Below are positions 1 to 7,770 of a DNA stretch of 35,728 nucleotides, piece by piece. This DNA is from Candidatus Parcubacteria bacterium (GTDB taxonomy: Bacteria; Patescibacteriota; Saccharimonadia; UBA4664; JAHWKN01), in assembly GCA_019347875.1 (NCBI GenBank), contig JAHWKN010000007.1:1-35728 (forward strand), given 5' to 3'. Made by a program: the position numbers and the translations under genes. The notes beneath the pieces were generated by a model. It saw only the letters and a list, made by a program, of their open reading frames with translations. It did no database searches and was not told the origin of the DNA. Each line of letters starts with the position of its first letter. Position 1 is the first letter of the stretch.

Positions 1-9
1 CCACCGGCG

Positions 10-115
10 GGCCTGCGGAACTCGCTCGCCTTTAGGCTCACTCAAACAGTCCTCGGCTTTATCCGCCGCTGGCGGTCCGGCTGTTTGGGGTTCGCTCCAA
101 TACTCGGGGATGGTA
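10..115 (+). repeat. Structured dispersed repeat, copy A (partial)
   Basis: Shares with copy C (24371-24622) the core GGCCTGCGGAACTCGCTC (GGCCTGCGG... here from 10), then a small hairpin, CAAACAG (43-49), a variable inner hairpin, CTGTTTG (81-87), and the tail GCTCCAATACTCGGGGATGG. The small hairpin is GCC-TTTA-GGC here but CCGAT-TGT-ATCGG in copy C. The inner hairpin is CCGCC-GCT-GGCGG here but different in copy C. The CAAAAAGTAAC hairpin end is absent, possibly because the window begins here. Confidence 0.8.
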
Positions 116-119
116 AGAA

Positions 120-161
120 GGGATTCGGGGTTCGGGATTAGTAGATCGTAGATCGGGGGAG
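120..161. repeat. Degenerate heptanucleotide repeat
   Basis: Six consecutive heptamers in strict phase: GGGATTC, GGGGTTC, GGGATTA, GTAGATC, GTAGATC, GGGGGAG. The same heptamer types recur, inverted, inside valS (27147-27234). The pattern resembles the short tandemly repeated repetitive (STRR) sequences described in cyanobacteria; the comparison is by form only. Confidence 0.75.
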
Positions 162-270
162 TCCTTTTCCTATCCCTGACCGCCCCAACCAACCCCAAGC
201 CTTGCCAGCAGCCAGAAAGCCGGAAGCTAGCGTTAAGCTTTATCTAGGTATTGTTGTAAACTGGCCGAGG

Positions 271-396
271 ACTGTTTGAGCCCCGATGAAATCGGAGCGA
301 GTTCCGCAGGCCGACAGCTTAACGGTAGCTGGAGGTGTTTCTAGCTGATAAGCCGGCTTGGCAGTTTTTGGTTACTTTTTGCTGACAAAAAGTAAC
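271..396 (-). repeat. Structured dispersed repeat, copy B
   Basis: This 126-bp block is the reverse complement of 35603-35728 (copy D) with two mismatches by eye. It ends in the palindrome GTTACTTTTTG-CTGA-CAAAAAGTAAC (371-396). At the other side it carries CCGAT-GAA-ATCGG and CTGTTTGAG-type sequence. It lies head to head with copy A. Confidence 0.9.
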
Positions 397-525
397 GAAG
401 AGGAGCGCTGCGAAGAGGGGGCTGAGAGTGAAGGGCTTGGTGCCGCCTAACGGCGGATGGATGTGCAGTAATGGGGGGTTTTAGAGGCTTTGCTACAAAG
501 CATTAGCTTTTTTGTTCTTTTATGC

Positions 526-531
526 TATGAT
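526..531 (+). promoter_or_regulatory. Putative -10 of the pilin gene
   Basis: TATGAT preceded by TGC gives an extended -10 (TGCTATGAT), the same form as TGCTANAAT in front of several genes in this window. No good -35 is visible. The start codon is 40 bp downstream with a Shine-Dalgarno AAGGAGG at 552-558, so this transcript is leadered. Confidence 0.5.
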
Positions 532-571
532 CAAGCTAACAGATCGGATATAAGGAGGCAAAGTTACGCAA

Positions 572-964
572 ATGAAAGCAGTTATGAAGAAACTGGCGGT
601 TTGGGGGGCTGGGGCCAGCGCCGTCGTCAGCGTTTGGGCGCACCGCGCTTATGCCGAGGTTCCCAGCACACTACAAGAGGGCGTTTCGGCCTCACGGCCG
701 GATGGAGCCACCGAGAGTCTGCCCAACGTGTTTAGAACCGTGGCCAACACCTTGATCTTTTTGGTCGGCGCCATCGCGGTGATCGTGCTGATCATTGGCG
801 GCTTGCGCTACGTTTTGTCGGGCGGCGATCCGGGCGGCGTCAAGAGCGCCAAGGACACCATTTTGTACGCTATCATCGGTATCATTGTGGCCATCTTAGC
901 TTTTGCGCTGGTCAACTTTGTCATCGAACGGTTCCAGGCCGCACCTCCCTTAAACAACCCGTAA
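572..964 (+). CDS. TrbC/VirB2-like pilin precursor (small two-helix membrane protein)
   Basis: 130 aa. Residues 1-28 form a signal peptide (basic start MKAVMKK, hydrophobic core, cleavage site AYA/EV). Two transmembrane helices follow at about 58-77 and 97-117, separated by the short loop LSGGDPGGVKSAKD. This layout is that of the VirB2/TrbC pilin-like family attached to type IV secretion systems and common in Saccharibacteria and other CPR genomes. No VirB4, VirB6 or pilus genes are next to it, so assembly into a filament is inference. AAGGAGG at 552-558 supports the start, with a rather long spacing; Met5 (584) is an alternative. A strong terminator follows at once, so it is a single-gene transcript. 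The repeat-rich region lies upstream. Confidence 0.7.
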   Translation: MKAVMKKLAVWGAGASAVVSVWAHRAYAEVPSTLQEGVSASRPDGATESLPNVFRTVANTLIFLVGAIAVIVLIIGGLRYVLSGGDPGGVKSAKDTILYAIIGIIVAILAFALVNFVIERFQAAPPLNNP

Positions 965-980
965 CCGCCTTAGCGCTAGA

Positions 981-1006
981 AACGGCCGCCTTGAGCGGCC
1001 GTTTTT
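981..1006. terminator. Intrinsic terminator between pilin and truB
   Basis: Stem ACGGCCGC / GCGGCCGT with a short CTTGA loop, followed on the plus strand by TTTTTAT. It ends the pilin transcript. The gene on the other side (truB) converges and stops at 1022, so the stem may serve both directions, although the T tract is clear only on the plus strand. Confidence 0.85.
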
Positions 1007-1021
1007 ATGTCACAAACGTGA

Positions 1022-1699
1022 CTAAGTTGAAACGGGCAGCAACGCCGACGCCACCGTTTGGCTTGTAGCCCCTTCTAGCTCAACCGCCTGCGCGAGCTCA
1101 TACGGGCCTACCCGCGTGCGCACCAGGCCGCTCAAATAGGCGCCGGTGCTGAGCCGCTGGCCGATGTCCTGGGCCAGGGTGCGGATGTAGGTACCACTGG
1201 AAACGGCAGCTTCGAGCGTTAGGGTGGGATACTCGTAACTGGTTAGGACCAGGCTGTAGACGGTGACGGTACGGCTTGGGATCTTTGGCGTTTGGCCCTT
1301 GCGCGCCAGCTTGTAGGCCTCCCGGCCCTTAATTTTAATGGCCGAGTAGATTGGCGGGGTTTGGGTAATTTGACCAGTGAAGCGCCGCAGCGTCCGTTCT
1401 ATCTCTTCGATCGCTGGCCGGCGCGGGCTGACCGCCGTTTTCTCCCCTTCGGCGTCGCCGGTAGAGCTGCCGGCCCCGAGCGTCAGCTCGGCCCGGTAGG
1501 TTTTATCGAGCTTGCTCAGCCGGCCGGCCTGCTTGCAGGCCGCCCCAAACAGCATGAGCATCAGGCCGGTCGCCAGCGGGTCGAGCGTTCCGGCATGACC
1601 GATTTTGATCTTGCCGGGGGCGGTGATTCGGCGCAGCCGGCGGATGACGTCAAACGAGGTGATTCCGATAGGCTTGTTGATTAGCAGCAGGCCGTCCAT
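1022..1699 (-). CDS. truB: tRNA pseudouridine synthase B
   Basis: 225 aa. Converts U55 to pseudouridine in the T-loop of tRNAs. The N-terminal motif GLLLINKPIGITSFDVI and the catalytic motif GHAGTLDPLATG (catalytic Asp about 40) are both intact. The conserved KTYRAEL, PPIYSAIKIKGREAYKLAR and SSGTYIRTLAQDIG blocks follow in order. At 225 aa it is shorter than the roughly 300-aa enterobacterial enzyme and has little or no C-terminal PUA-like domain, common in short TruB proteins. ATG 1699 starts exactly at the conserved MDGLLLINKP. A possible TAGAAT -10 lies about 30 bp upstream; no strong Shine-Dalgarno is visible. It stands alone, convergent with the pilin gene. Confidence 0.95.
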   Translation of the reverse strand: MDGLLLINKPIGITSFDVIRRLRRITAPGKIKIGHAGTLDPLATGLMLMLFGAACKQAGRLSKLDKTYRAELTLGAGSSTGDAEGEKTAVSPRRPAIEEIERTLRRFTGQITQTPPIYSAIKIKGREAYKLARKGQTPKIPSRTVTVYSLVLTSYEYPTLTLEAAVSSGTYIRTLAQDIGQRLSTGAYLSGLVRTRVGPYELAQAVELEGATSQTVASALLPVST

Positions 1700-1818
1700 G
1701 GCGTTATGGTCCCGGTTAGTTAATTCTAAAGAAAAGCCGGATGTTTTTCATTTTACGCCACAAAACGGTTGAGCTGTTATACCGCTTATGATAAGGTGGA
1801 GCTAAAGGAGGAGTGTTT

Positions 1819-1890
1819 GTGGTTGTAATCTTACTTTGGGCTCTGGCTTTCGTTCTCGCCTATCGCCTGCTGGCTACCAGCAACTCCTAA
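1819..1890 (+). CDS. 23-aa hydrophobic microprotein (predicted single membrane helix)
   Basis: A GTG-started reading frame of 23 codons ending in TAA, encoding a product beginning MVVILLWALAF and ending LLATSNS. Hydrophobic residues fill nearly all of it, as in a single transmembrane helix. The support for translation is a near-perfect Shine-Dalgarno AAAGGAGGAG (1804-1813) placed 5-6 nt before the GTG, plus a -10-like TATGAT at 1787-1792. No homologue is recognised and the function is unknown. The gene sits alone between truB and recX, transcribed opposite to both. Alternative: the Shine-Dalgarno match is chance, but its strength and the in-frame stop after one helix argue for a real small gene. 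Confidence 0.5.
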   Translation: MVVILLWALAFVLAYRLLATSNS

Positions 1891-1977
1891 CGGTTGGCCG
1901 CTGCGGCGGCTTGGGGCGATTAAGGCCGGGTTTTGGGCCGAAGGCCTGGAGCCTGGTCTTGCGTTAAGACACCCGGG

Positions 1978-2604
1978 TCACCGGTCTGGTGGCGTTTCGG
2001 CAAGTTCCGCCAGAACCTGCTTGACCATGCCGTACTCAAACCCCTGAGCCGCTAAGTACTGCGTTAACTTGCGTTGGTCCCGGTACCTGGCCAGGGCCAG
2101 TTTTTTTGAGGCAACCGTTCGCAGCGCCTGGCGCTCGTCCTCTTGGCTAACCGCCTCCAGCGCCCCAGCCACCGTATCGGGCGCCAGCCCTTTTTGGCGC
2201 AGCTCCTGTTCCAGCCGGCGCTTACTGCGGGGCTTGAGGTTTTGGCGGTCCCGAATCCAGGCTCCGGCAAAATCAACGTCACCAAGCAGCCCTTTAGCGG
2301 CTAGCTCGGCGGCCACCTCGTCAACCACCGCTTGATCGTGGCCCTTGCCGGTTAAGTGGTCACGCATCTCGCGGCTGCTGCGCGAGCGGAAGCTAAGGTA
2401 GCTAAGTGCCTGCTCGTATGCTTTTGCTGTCCGCGACCTAGCTTTTAGCTGTTCCAGTTCCGCCTCCGACAGCTCCTGGCCCCGCCGCAACCCGGAAGCC
2501 AGCAGATCGTTGGCCGATAGCCCGACGGCAAAGCGATCGTCTACAAAGACCGAGTAGCGACCGGGCCGCTTTTGCTGCTGCTGGATCTTGGTTACAACCG
2601 GCAT
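1978..2604 (-). CDS. recX: RecA regulatory protein RecX
   Basis: 208 aa. RecX binds the RecA filament and limits its growth and activity. The sequence has the family's three-helix repeats: AYEQALSYLSFRSRSSREMRDHL, then the DFAGAWIRDRQNLKPRSKRRLEQELRQKG block, then a third repeat near the C-terminus. The N-terminal 50 residues (TKIQQQQKRPGRYSVFVDDRFAVGLS) form the short beta-rich extension seen in Gram-positive-type RecX. It lies 27 bp downstream of recA on the same strand, the classical recA-recX order, so co-transcription from the recA promoter is likely. An AGGGTGAG element precedes ATG 2604 as ribosome-binding site. Confidence 0.9.
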   Translation of the reverse strand: MPVVTKIQQQQKRPGRYSVFVDDRFAVGLSANDLLASGLRRGQELSEAELEQLKARSRTAKAYEQALSYLSFRSRSSREMRDHLTGKGHDQAVVDEVAAELAAKGLLGDVDFAGAWIRDRQNLKPRSKRRLEQELRQKGLAPDTVAGALEAVSQEDERQALRTVASKKLALARYRDQRKLTQYLAAQGFEYGMVKQVLAELAETPPDR

Positions 2605-2631
2605 CTCGCGCTCACCCTGCAGGGACTCTCT

Positions 2632-3699
2632 TTAGGTTGCTACTTTGCGGATGGCTTGCTCTAGCTCGCCCATCGCCTTGGGGTGATCAGTCAGAAACTG
2701 CTTAGCCGCTTCGCGCCCCTGGCCCATCTTTTCGTCTTGGTACTCATACCAGGCGCCGCTTTTTTTGACCAGCTCGTGCTTGACGGCCAGATCCAGAATA
2801 TCGCCGGCGGTGGAGATGCCCTGGTTGTACATGATGTCAAACTCGGCTACCCGAAACGGTGCCGCCACCTTGTTTTTGACTACCTTCACCTTGACGTGGT
2901 TACCCATGACGCGGTCGCCGTCTTTGATTTGCTCGCTGCGGCGAATGTCGAGCCGCACCGAGGAGTAGTACTTCAGCGCCTGGCCGCCGGCGGTGGTTTC
3001 CGGGTTGCCGAACATGACACCGATCTTCATGCGTAGCTGGTTTAAGAAGATGACGGTGGTGTTGCTTTTGCTGATCACGCCGGTTAGCTTGCGCAGGGCC
3101 TGAGACATCAGCCGCGCCTGCAGCCCCATGTGCGAATCGCCCATCTCGCCCTCAATCTCGGCCCGTGGTACCAGTGCCGCCACCGAGTCAACCACCACCA
3201 CCTCGACGGCGCTTGAGCGCACCAGCGTTTCGGTGATCTCCAGCGCCTGCTCACCGGTGTCCGGCTGCGAGATCAGCAGATCATCCAGGTTAACGCCGAT
3301 TTTGGCGGCATACTCCGGGTCCATGGCGTGCTCGGCATCGACAAAAGCGGCCAGCCCCCCTTTTTTCTGAACTTCGGCGACGACGTGCAAGGCCAAGGTG
3401 GTTTTACCGCTCGACTCCGGTCCGTAAATCTCGATAATGCGGCCTTGCGGGATGCCGCCGCCTAGCGCCAGGTCGAGGCTCAAGCTGCCGGTCGGGATGG
3501 TTTTAACATCGATGTGATGCCCCTCGCCTAGGCGCATAATCGAACCCTTGCCGAACTGCTTCTCGATCTGAGCTACGGCCAGGTCAACCGCCCGCAGCCG
3601 CTCCGACTTGTTCTCGTTATTACTTTGCTCTGTTGCCACGGGCTTGTCTGGGCTCTCCTTGGTTTTCTTGACCGGCTTTTCTGACACTGCTTGAGACAT
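2632..3699 (-). CDS. recA: Recombinase RecA
   Basis: 355 aa. ATP-dependent strand-exchange protein of homologous recombination and, where LexA exists, the SOS co-protease. Walker A GPESSGKT is at about 93-100. The [10 protein letters not shown]-like Walker B region ([14 protein letters not shown]), the [28 protein letters not shown] loops L1/L2 and KNKVAAPFR are intact. The first 35 residues are a Lys/Glu/Ser-rich extension before the usual N-terminus ([23 protein letters not shown]). The C-terminus lacks a long acidic tail. It is transcribed with recX. The promoter at 3788-3816 contains a GTTC-N7-GTTC direct repeat, and the leader can form a long hairpin (3733-3777). Confidence 0.98.
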   Translation of the reverse strand: MSQAVSEKPVKKTKESPDKPVATEQSNNENKSERLRAVDLAVAQIEKQFGKGSIMRLGEGHHIDVKTIPTGSLSLDLALGGGIPQGRIIEIYGPESSGKTTLALHVVAEVQKKGGLAAFVDAEHAMDPEYAAKIGVNLDDLLISQPDTGEQALEITETLVRSSAVEVVVVDSVAALVPRAEIEGEMGDSHMGLQARLMSQALRKLTGVISKSNTTVIFLNQLRMKIGVMFGNPETTAGGQALKYYSSVRLDIRRSEQIKDGDRVMGNHVKVKVVKNKVAAPFRVAEFDIMYNQGISTAGDILDLAVKHELVKKSGAWYEYQDEKMGQGREAAKQFLTDHPKAMGELEQAIRKVAT

Positions 3700-3732
3700 T
3701 GTACATTCCTTTACTTGGTTTATCTATAACGA

Positions 3733-3777
3733 CCTGGCGAACTCCCCTCTCGGCGCCGATGGGCGCTCCCCGCCAGG
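3733..3777 (-). promoter_or_regulatory. Hairpin in the recA mRNA leader
   Basis: The outer arms CCTGGCG (3733-3739) and CGCCAGG (3771-3777) pair perfectly, and an inner GCGCC/GGCGC pair can stack within. It lies between the recA -10 and the start codon, so it would form in the leader. No poly-T follows, so it is not a typical terminator; a role in stability or translation control is possible but unproven. Confidence 0.5.
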
Positions 3778-3787
3778 ACGTAACTCA

Positions 3788-3816
3788 AGCCTACCGAACA
3801 AAAAGCGAACTGTCAA
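3788..3816 (-). promoter_or_regulatory. recA promoter with GTTC-N7-GTTC operator (candidate SOS box)
   Basis: On the minus strand: TTGACA (-35, 3811-3816), a 17-bp spacer, TAGGCT (-10, 3788-3793). The spacer holds GTTC-GCTTTTT-GTTC, a direct repeat with 7 bp between half-sites. GTTC-N7-GTTC is the known LexA operator form of Alphaproteobacteria. Almost the same spacer occurs in the promoter of the 60-aa gene at 14804-14833. A repressor bound here would cover both promoter hexamers. Confidence 0.75.
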
Positions 3817-3862
3817 GCTAAAACAATCAAAGTCATTAAAATCATCTGCGGCAGCGGAGGCG

Positions 3863-4363
3863 TTAGCGGTAGTTGGTAAACTCCAGCGGGAAATCGAACT
3901 CCTGCTGCTTCAACAGCGCCATCACCGCCTGCAGGTCGTCTTTGCTGGCGCCGGTCACCCGTACGGCGTCGCCCTGGATCTGGGTTTTGACCTTGGGGTA
4001 AGAGTCGCGGATCAGTTTGGTGATCTTTTTGGCCTTGTCCTGATCCAGCCCCTTCTTAAACTTAACCGTCCAGCGCATCTGGCTGCCGCCCTGCACGGGC
4101 TCGCTCGACAGGTCCAGCACCTTGATCGAAACCCCGCGCTTGATCAGCTTACTTTGCAGTACGTCAACCACCGAGTTGAGCTGGTTGCGCGAGTCGCCTT
4201 CGATTAATACGCCCTCTTTGTCTTTGGAGACAAACTCCAGCTTGGCGGCGGTGCCTTTAAAGTCGTAGCGGGTCACCAGCTCGCGCTGAGCCTGGTCGAC
4301 CGCGTTGGTCATCTCGGCGACATCGTAGTCGCTGACAACATCGAATGAGAAGTCCTTGGCCAT
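3863..4363 (-). CDS. yajQ: YajQ-family nucleotide-binding protein (UPF0234)
   Basis: 166 aa, full length for the family (about 160). The conserved opening FSFDVVSDYDVAEMTNAVDQAQRELVTRYDFKGT and the late block QIQGDAVRVTGASKDDLQAVMALLK are clear. YajQ proteins have two ferredoxin-like folds, bind nucleotides or nucleic acid, and in Xanthomonas one binds cyclic di-GMP; the role here is unknown. The start is well fixed by the family. A TAAAAT hexamer (4370-4375) lies exactly 6 nt before the ATG with no Shine-Dalgarno, so the mRNA is probably leaderless. The next gene upstream on the same strand (4414) overlaps this promoter spacing. Confidence 0.95.
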   Translation of the reverse strand: MAKDFSFDVVSDYDVAEMTNAVDQAQRELVTRYDFKGTAAKLEFVSKDKEGVLIEGDSRNQLNSVVDVLQSKLIKRGVSIKVLDLSSEPVQGGSQMRWTVKFKKGLDQDKAKKITKLIRDSYPKVKTQIQGDAVRVTGASKDDLQAVMALLKQQEFDFPLEFTNYR

Positions 4364-4413
4364 AAGGCTATTTTAAGCTTTGAACCTGAAATGGCAAATT
4401 ACGCGTCATCGGG

Positions 4414-5400
4414 CTACCGGTTGGCGGGAGCTTCGGGGAAGTTGGTGTCTTTGGCGAACTCCAGGTTGCGTTTGATCTCGCCGTCTTGGCCCAGCGGACT
4501 TAGGCTCTTGTTTGCCACCACCTTGTTGGTGATGACCAGGCTGGTAGCACCGGCGTTACCGGTCGTTAGCTTAATTTCGCGTTCCCCCCGAAACAGCTGG
4601 CTGGTACCCGGCAGCATCGTTAAGCGGGTTTCCTTGCCGTCTACCTTGACCGTCAGCCAGGTGGCAGCCTCCTTAATCGTCACGCTCATGGCGATGCCAT
4701 CAAACGGAGCGGCCGGCACGCTGACCGGGGCGTTGGCGATCTTCGGCGGTTTGGCTAAAATGCTGCGGCTGACGGTGGTGGTCTTGCCCAGCTTGTTTTT
4801 GGCGACCACTTCGATGGTGTTAATCCCCTCCTGCAACGCCAGTTTATCGCTAAAGCGGCCGTTGCCGTCGGTTAAGACCGGCGAGTCGTTGACAAAAACG
4901 TCGGCGCCCGGGCTGGCCTCTCCGGCCACCGTCACCAGGCTGCCGCCGATCACTTGATCGCCGGTCGGCGAACTGATCTCCAGCCTGGGAGCGGCGGCTA
5001 GCGCCGTAAACTGCCAGCCGAGATAGGCAACGATAGCCCCCGCCGCCAGCAGCAAAGCGCCGGCGATCATGATCTTGGGGGTGACGGTGAGGCGTCGTGA
5101 CGGAACCGGCCGGATCAGCTTGGTCGGCGCCGCCTCAATCCGGCCGCCGCGCTCCGCCAGATACTGCTTAACGACCGCCGCCGAGTCAAGCCCTAAAAAG
5201 TTGGCGTACTTGGCCACAAAGCCGCGCGCGTAGATGTCGTTGGGCAGCTCGGCGTAGTCGCCGGACTCCAGCTTGACCAGGTACTTGCCGCGGATTTTAG
5301 TGGCCAGCTCCACCTGCGCCAAGCTCAGCCGCAGGCCGGTGCGGCGCTTTTTGAGCGTCTGAGCGACGGTCGGTTCCAGGCTGGGGCTGTCTTCTTTCAT
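4414..5400 (-). CDS. RodZ-like membrane protein: N-terminal HTH, one TM helix, Ig-like and DUF4115-like domains
   Basis: 328 aa. Residues about 12-70 form the RodZ-type helix-turn-helix (LKKRRTGLRLSLAQVELATKIRGKYL, then LPNDIYARGFVAKYANFLGLD). A transmembrane helix lies at about 110-130. The outer part has an Ig-like, glucodextranase-type domain at about 138-215 (ISSPTGDQVIGGSLVTVAGEASPGADVFVN) and a C-terminal domain at about 235-310 similar to the RodZ DUF4115 region (TWLTVKVDGKE). RodZ links MreB to the cell-wall machinery; whether MreB exists here cannot be seen. It is 58 bp downstream of ftsK on the same strand and may be co-transcribed. An AGGA about 11 nt before the ATG is the only ribosome-binding-site candidate. 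Confidence 0.85.
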   Translation of the reverse strand: MKEDSPSLEPTVAQTLKKRRTGLRLSLAQVELATKIRGKYLVKLESGDYAELPNDIYARGFVAKYANFLGLDSAAVVKQYLAERGGRIEAAPTKLIRPVPSRRLTVTPKIMIAGALLLAAGAIVAYLGWQFTALAAAPRLEISSPTGDQVIGGSLVTVAGEASPGADVFVNDSPVLTDGNGRFSDKLALQEGINTIEVVAKNKLGKTTTVSRSILAKPPKIANAPVSVPAAPFDGIAMSVTIKEAATWLTVKVDGKETRLTMLPGTSQLFRGEREIKLTTGNAGATSLVITNKVVANKSLSPLGQDGEIKRNLEFAKDTNFPEAPANR

Positions 5401-5458
5401 ACGCTAGTAATCCTAAATCGGTTAAGGCAGCACGCGGCTGACGCGTCGATGCCAATCG

Positions 5459-7654
5459 TTAAACGTCTTGACCGTCGCCGCCGCCCACATCGCTGACGCT
5501 GGCCACCAGTACGTCGCGCGGACGGGCGCCGTCGGCCGGTCCGATCACTCCCCGCTCCTCTAGCAGATCCAACAGCCGGGCCGCCCGGGCGTAGCCGACG
5601 CGCAGGCGCCGCTGCAACAGCGAGGCCGAGGCCTTGCCGCTGCGGATGACCGTTTCGGCCGCCTCGTTAAACAGGTCGTCATCGGGCTCGCCGAAGTCAT
5701 CCATGCCGCCGCGCCCGCCGCCCAGCTTGACCGGCTGCGACAGAATCTCGTCGTTGTACTGAGGCGGACGGGCGCTGCGCAGGTAATCGGTTACCGCCTT
5801 GGTCTCTTTTTCGTCCATGAACACGCCCTGGATGCGCTTGGGTTTAATAAACTCGGGGCTGCCAAACAGCATGTCTCCCTTGCCCAGCAGCTTCTCGGCT
5901 CCGGACTGGTCTAGAATGGTGCGCGAATCGACCTGGGAGGCCACGCTAAAGGCCAGGCGGGCCGGGATGTTGGCCTTGATCACGCCGGTAATGACGTTGA
6001 CGCTGGGGCGCTGGGTGGCCAGTACCAGGTGGATGCCGGTGGCCCGGGCCATCTGGGCCAACCGCACGATCAGCGCCTCGACATCGGCCGCCGCCAGCGC
6101 CATTAAGTCGGCCAGCTCGTCGATGACGATGACGATGTAGGGCATGGTTTCGTCGCGGTAAGTCGGGAGGGTCTCCTCGTCCGCCGCGTCCTTTTGGTCT
6201 GGCTCCAAAGCCTGGTCTTTAGCACCCGCTTTTTTCTTGGGCTGGCCGGCGTTGTACTCGGTAATGTTGCGTTTGCCCACCTCGGCGAACAGCTTGTAGC
6301 GCCGCTCCATCTCGGCCACCGCCCACTTAAGCGCCGAAATACACTTTTCGGGCTCGACGATCACCGGCGCTAAGAGGTGCGGGATGCCGTTGTACAGCGA
6401 CAGCTCCACCCGTTTGGGGTCGACCAGAATCATCTTCAGATCCGACGGCGAGTTGCGGTACAGCAGGCTGGTTAGAAGCGAGTTGATCATGACGCTCTTA
6501 CCCGAGCCGGTGGCGCCGGCAATCAGCATGTGGGGCATGCGGGCCAGGTCGGCCGCCGCCGGCTGCCCGGCCACATCGCGGCCCAATACGAAGGTTAAGG
6601 GCGACTTCATGGCGGTGATTTCGGGCGAGGTTAAAATGTCGCGCAGCCGCACCGTCATGGCGGTTTTGTTGGGGATCTCGATGCCGACCGCGCTCTTGCC
6701 GGGGATGGGCGCCTCGATGCGGATGGGATGGGCGGCCAGACTGAGCGCCAGGTTGTGGTCCAGCCCGGTGATCTTGGTTAGCTTGACACCGCTGGGCGGC
6801 TTGAAGGTGTACTGGGTGACGGTGGGTCCGACGTTGACCTCGCCCATGGCTACGTCGATACCAAAACTGTCTAGCGTTTGCTCGATGGTGGCGGCGTTAC
6901 CCTTGATGTTGCCGGCGTCGGGCTTGGAGGTGGTTTCCTGCAGCAAGCTGAAGCTTGGCGGAACCCAGTCCAGATCGTGGCTGGCTACCAGCGCCTCCTC
7001 TCCCCTTTCGGGCTTAGCGCCCCTGGCGGCCTCTCCGCCAATGGTACCCTTAATAGGCAGACGGTTGTTGGCCGCGGCGATCGGCTCGTTAATGGTGATC
7101 TCGGCCTCGCCCCGGTCGCGGCGCACCAGTCCAACCAGCCCCCTAAACAGGTCGCTTAAGCGGGTGCCGGTAGCCATCATCAGGCTGATCCCAAGCAGCG
7201 CCACCAGCAGTACGGCACCGGCCGGTACGTTCAGTATCATCAGTAAGCCTTTAGCGATACCAAAACCGCTAAATCCGCCGCCCATGCCGTCGCGGGCCAG
7301 ATCGAAGGCGGAGGCCGGATCGATGCCGATGTGGAACAAACCGGCCAGAGCCAGTAAAAAGCCGCTAAAACCGAAGTAGTTGCCCGCCCCGACCTCGTAG
7401 CGGTCCGGCAAAAACAGCATCACGCCGAGCATTAGCAAAATCACCGGCAGGATGTAAGCGCCGAACCCCAAGGCCTGGCGCAACAGGTCGAACAGCAGGC
7501 TCACCAGTGAGCCGCCCAGGTTTAATGTCGCCAGCATCAGCAGTACCGCCAACGCCAAGAACACGATAGCCAGAATCTCCTGGCTGACCTCCGGGGAAAG
7601 TTCCGGCTTCCAGCTGATGTAGGGAACCGTCTTGGTTTTCTTGCGCCGTGCCAT
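5459..7654 (-). CDS. ftsK: DNA translocase FtsK/SpoIIIE family
   Basis: 731 aa. A septum-bound motor that pumps chromosomal DNA during division. About four membrane helices occupy residues 25-165. A short linker follows, then the alpha/beta motor: the GPTVTQYTFKPPSGVKLTKI block, Walker A GATGSGKS (380-387), the ILVDPKRVELSLYNGIPHLLAPV block, Walker B IVIDELADLM, and ATQRPSVNVITGVIKANIPARLAF. The C-terminal winged-helix gamma domain (LLQRRLRVGYARAARLLDLLEERGVIG) that reads orienting DNA motifs is present. A Lys/Asp/Glu-rich insert lies before the Walker B motif. The TATAAT at 7663-7668 is 8 nt from the ATG and no Shine-Dalgarno is seen, so the mRNA is probably leaderless. Confidence 0.96.
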   Translation of the reverse strand: MARRKKTKTVPYISWKPELSPEVSQEILAIVFLALAVLLMLATLNLGGSLVSLLFDLLRQALGFGAYILPVILLMLGVMLFLPDRYEVGAGNYFGFSGFLLALAGLFHIGIDPASAFDLARDGMGGGFSGFGIAKGLLMILNVPAGAVLLVALLGISLMMATGTRLSDLFRGLVGLVRRDRGEAEITINEPIAAANNRLPIKGTIGGEAARGAKPERGEEALVASHDLDWVPPSFSLLQETTSKPDAGNIKGNAATIEQTLDSFGIDVAMGEVNVGPTVTQYTFKPPSGVKLTKITGLDHNLALSLAAHPIRIEAPIPGKSAVGIEIPNKTAMTVRLRDILTSPEITAMKSPLTFVLGRDVAGQPAAADLARMPHMLIAGATGSGKSVMINSLLTSLLYRNSPSDLKMILVDPKRVELSLYNGIPHLLAPVIVEPEKCISALKWAVAEMERRYKLFAEVGKRNITEYNAGQPKKKAGAKDQALEPDQKDAADEETLPTYRDETMPYIVIVIDELADLMALAAADVEALIVRLAQMARATGIHLVLATQRPSVNVITGVIKANIPARLAFSVASQVDSRTILDQSGAEKLLGKGDMLFGSPEFIKPKRIQGVFMDEKETKAVTDYLRSARPPQYNDEILSQPVKLGGGRGGMDDFGEPDDDLFNEAAETVIRSGKASASLLQRRLRVGYARAARLLDLLEERGVIGPADGARPRDVLVASVSDVGGGDGQDV

Positions 7655-7770
7655 ATGGGTTAATTATAACGCTTGTGGCTCTAATCTGTCACCCTCATCG
7701 CCAACGGTTTCTGCCCTCACTTAAATTACTCATGCATGCAAGCAAAAGACAGCCGGGTTATGCTGGCACC

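Larger units (their letters stand above)
1..571. other. Gene-free 571-bp region with dispersed repeats
   Basis: No convincing coding sequence is seen. The stretch holds a plus-orientation partial copy of the structured dispersed repeat (10-115), a heptanucleotide repeat (120-161), about 100 bp with no recognisable feature, a minus-orientation copy of the same dispersed repeat (271-396), and a small CCGCC/GGCGG hairpin near 441-455. The end of the region (about 500-571) carries the promoter and ribosome-binding site of the pilin gene. The two repeat copies face each other, so single-stranded DNA or RNA from here could fold back on itself. Confidence 0.75.

Noticed and set aside
6384-7379. A 331-codon plus-strand frame antisense to ftsK
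   Set aside because: It is a mirror of GC-rich codons in ftsK; composition is Ser/Pro/Arg-rich and matches no family.
7648-7770. Longer DUF72 protein starting at 7648 or 7738
   Set aside because: The extra residues are not in the family, and the -10 TATGCT overlaps that region.
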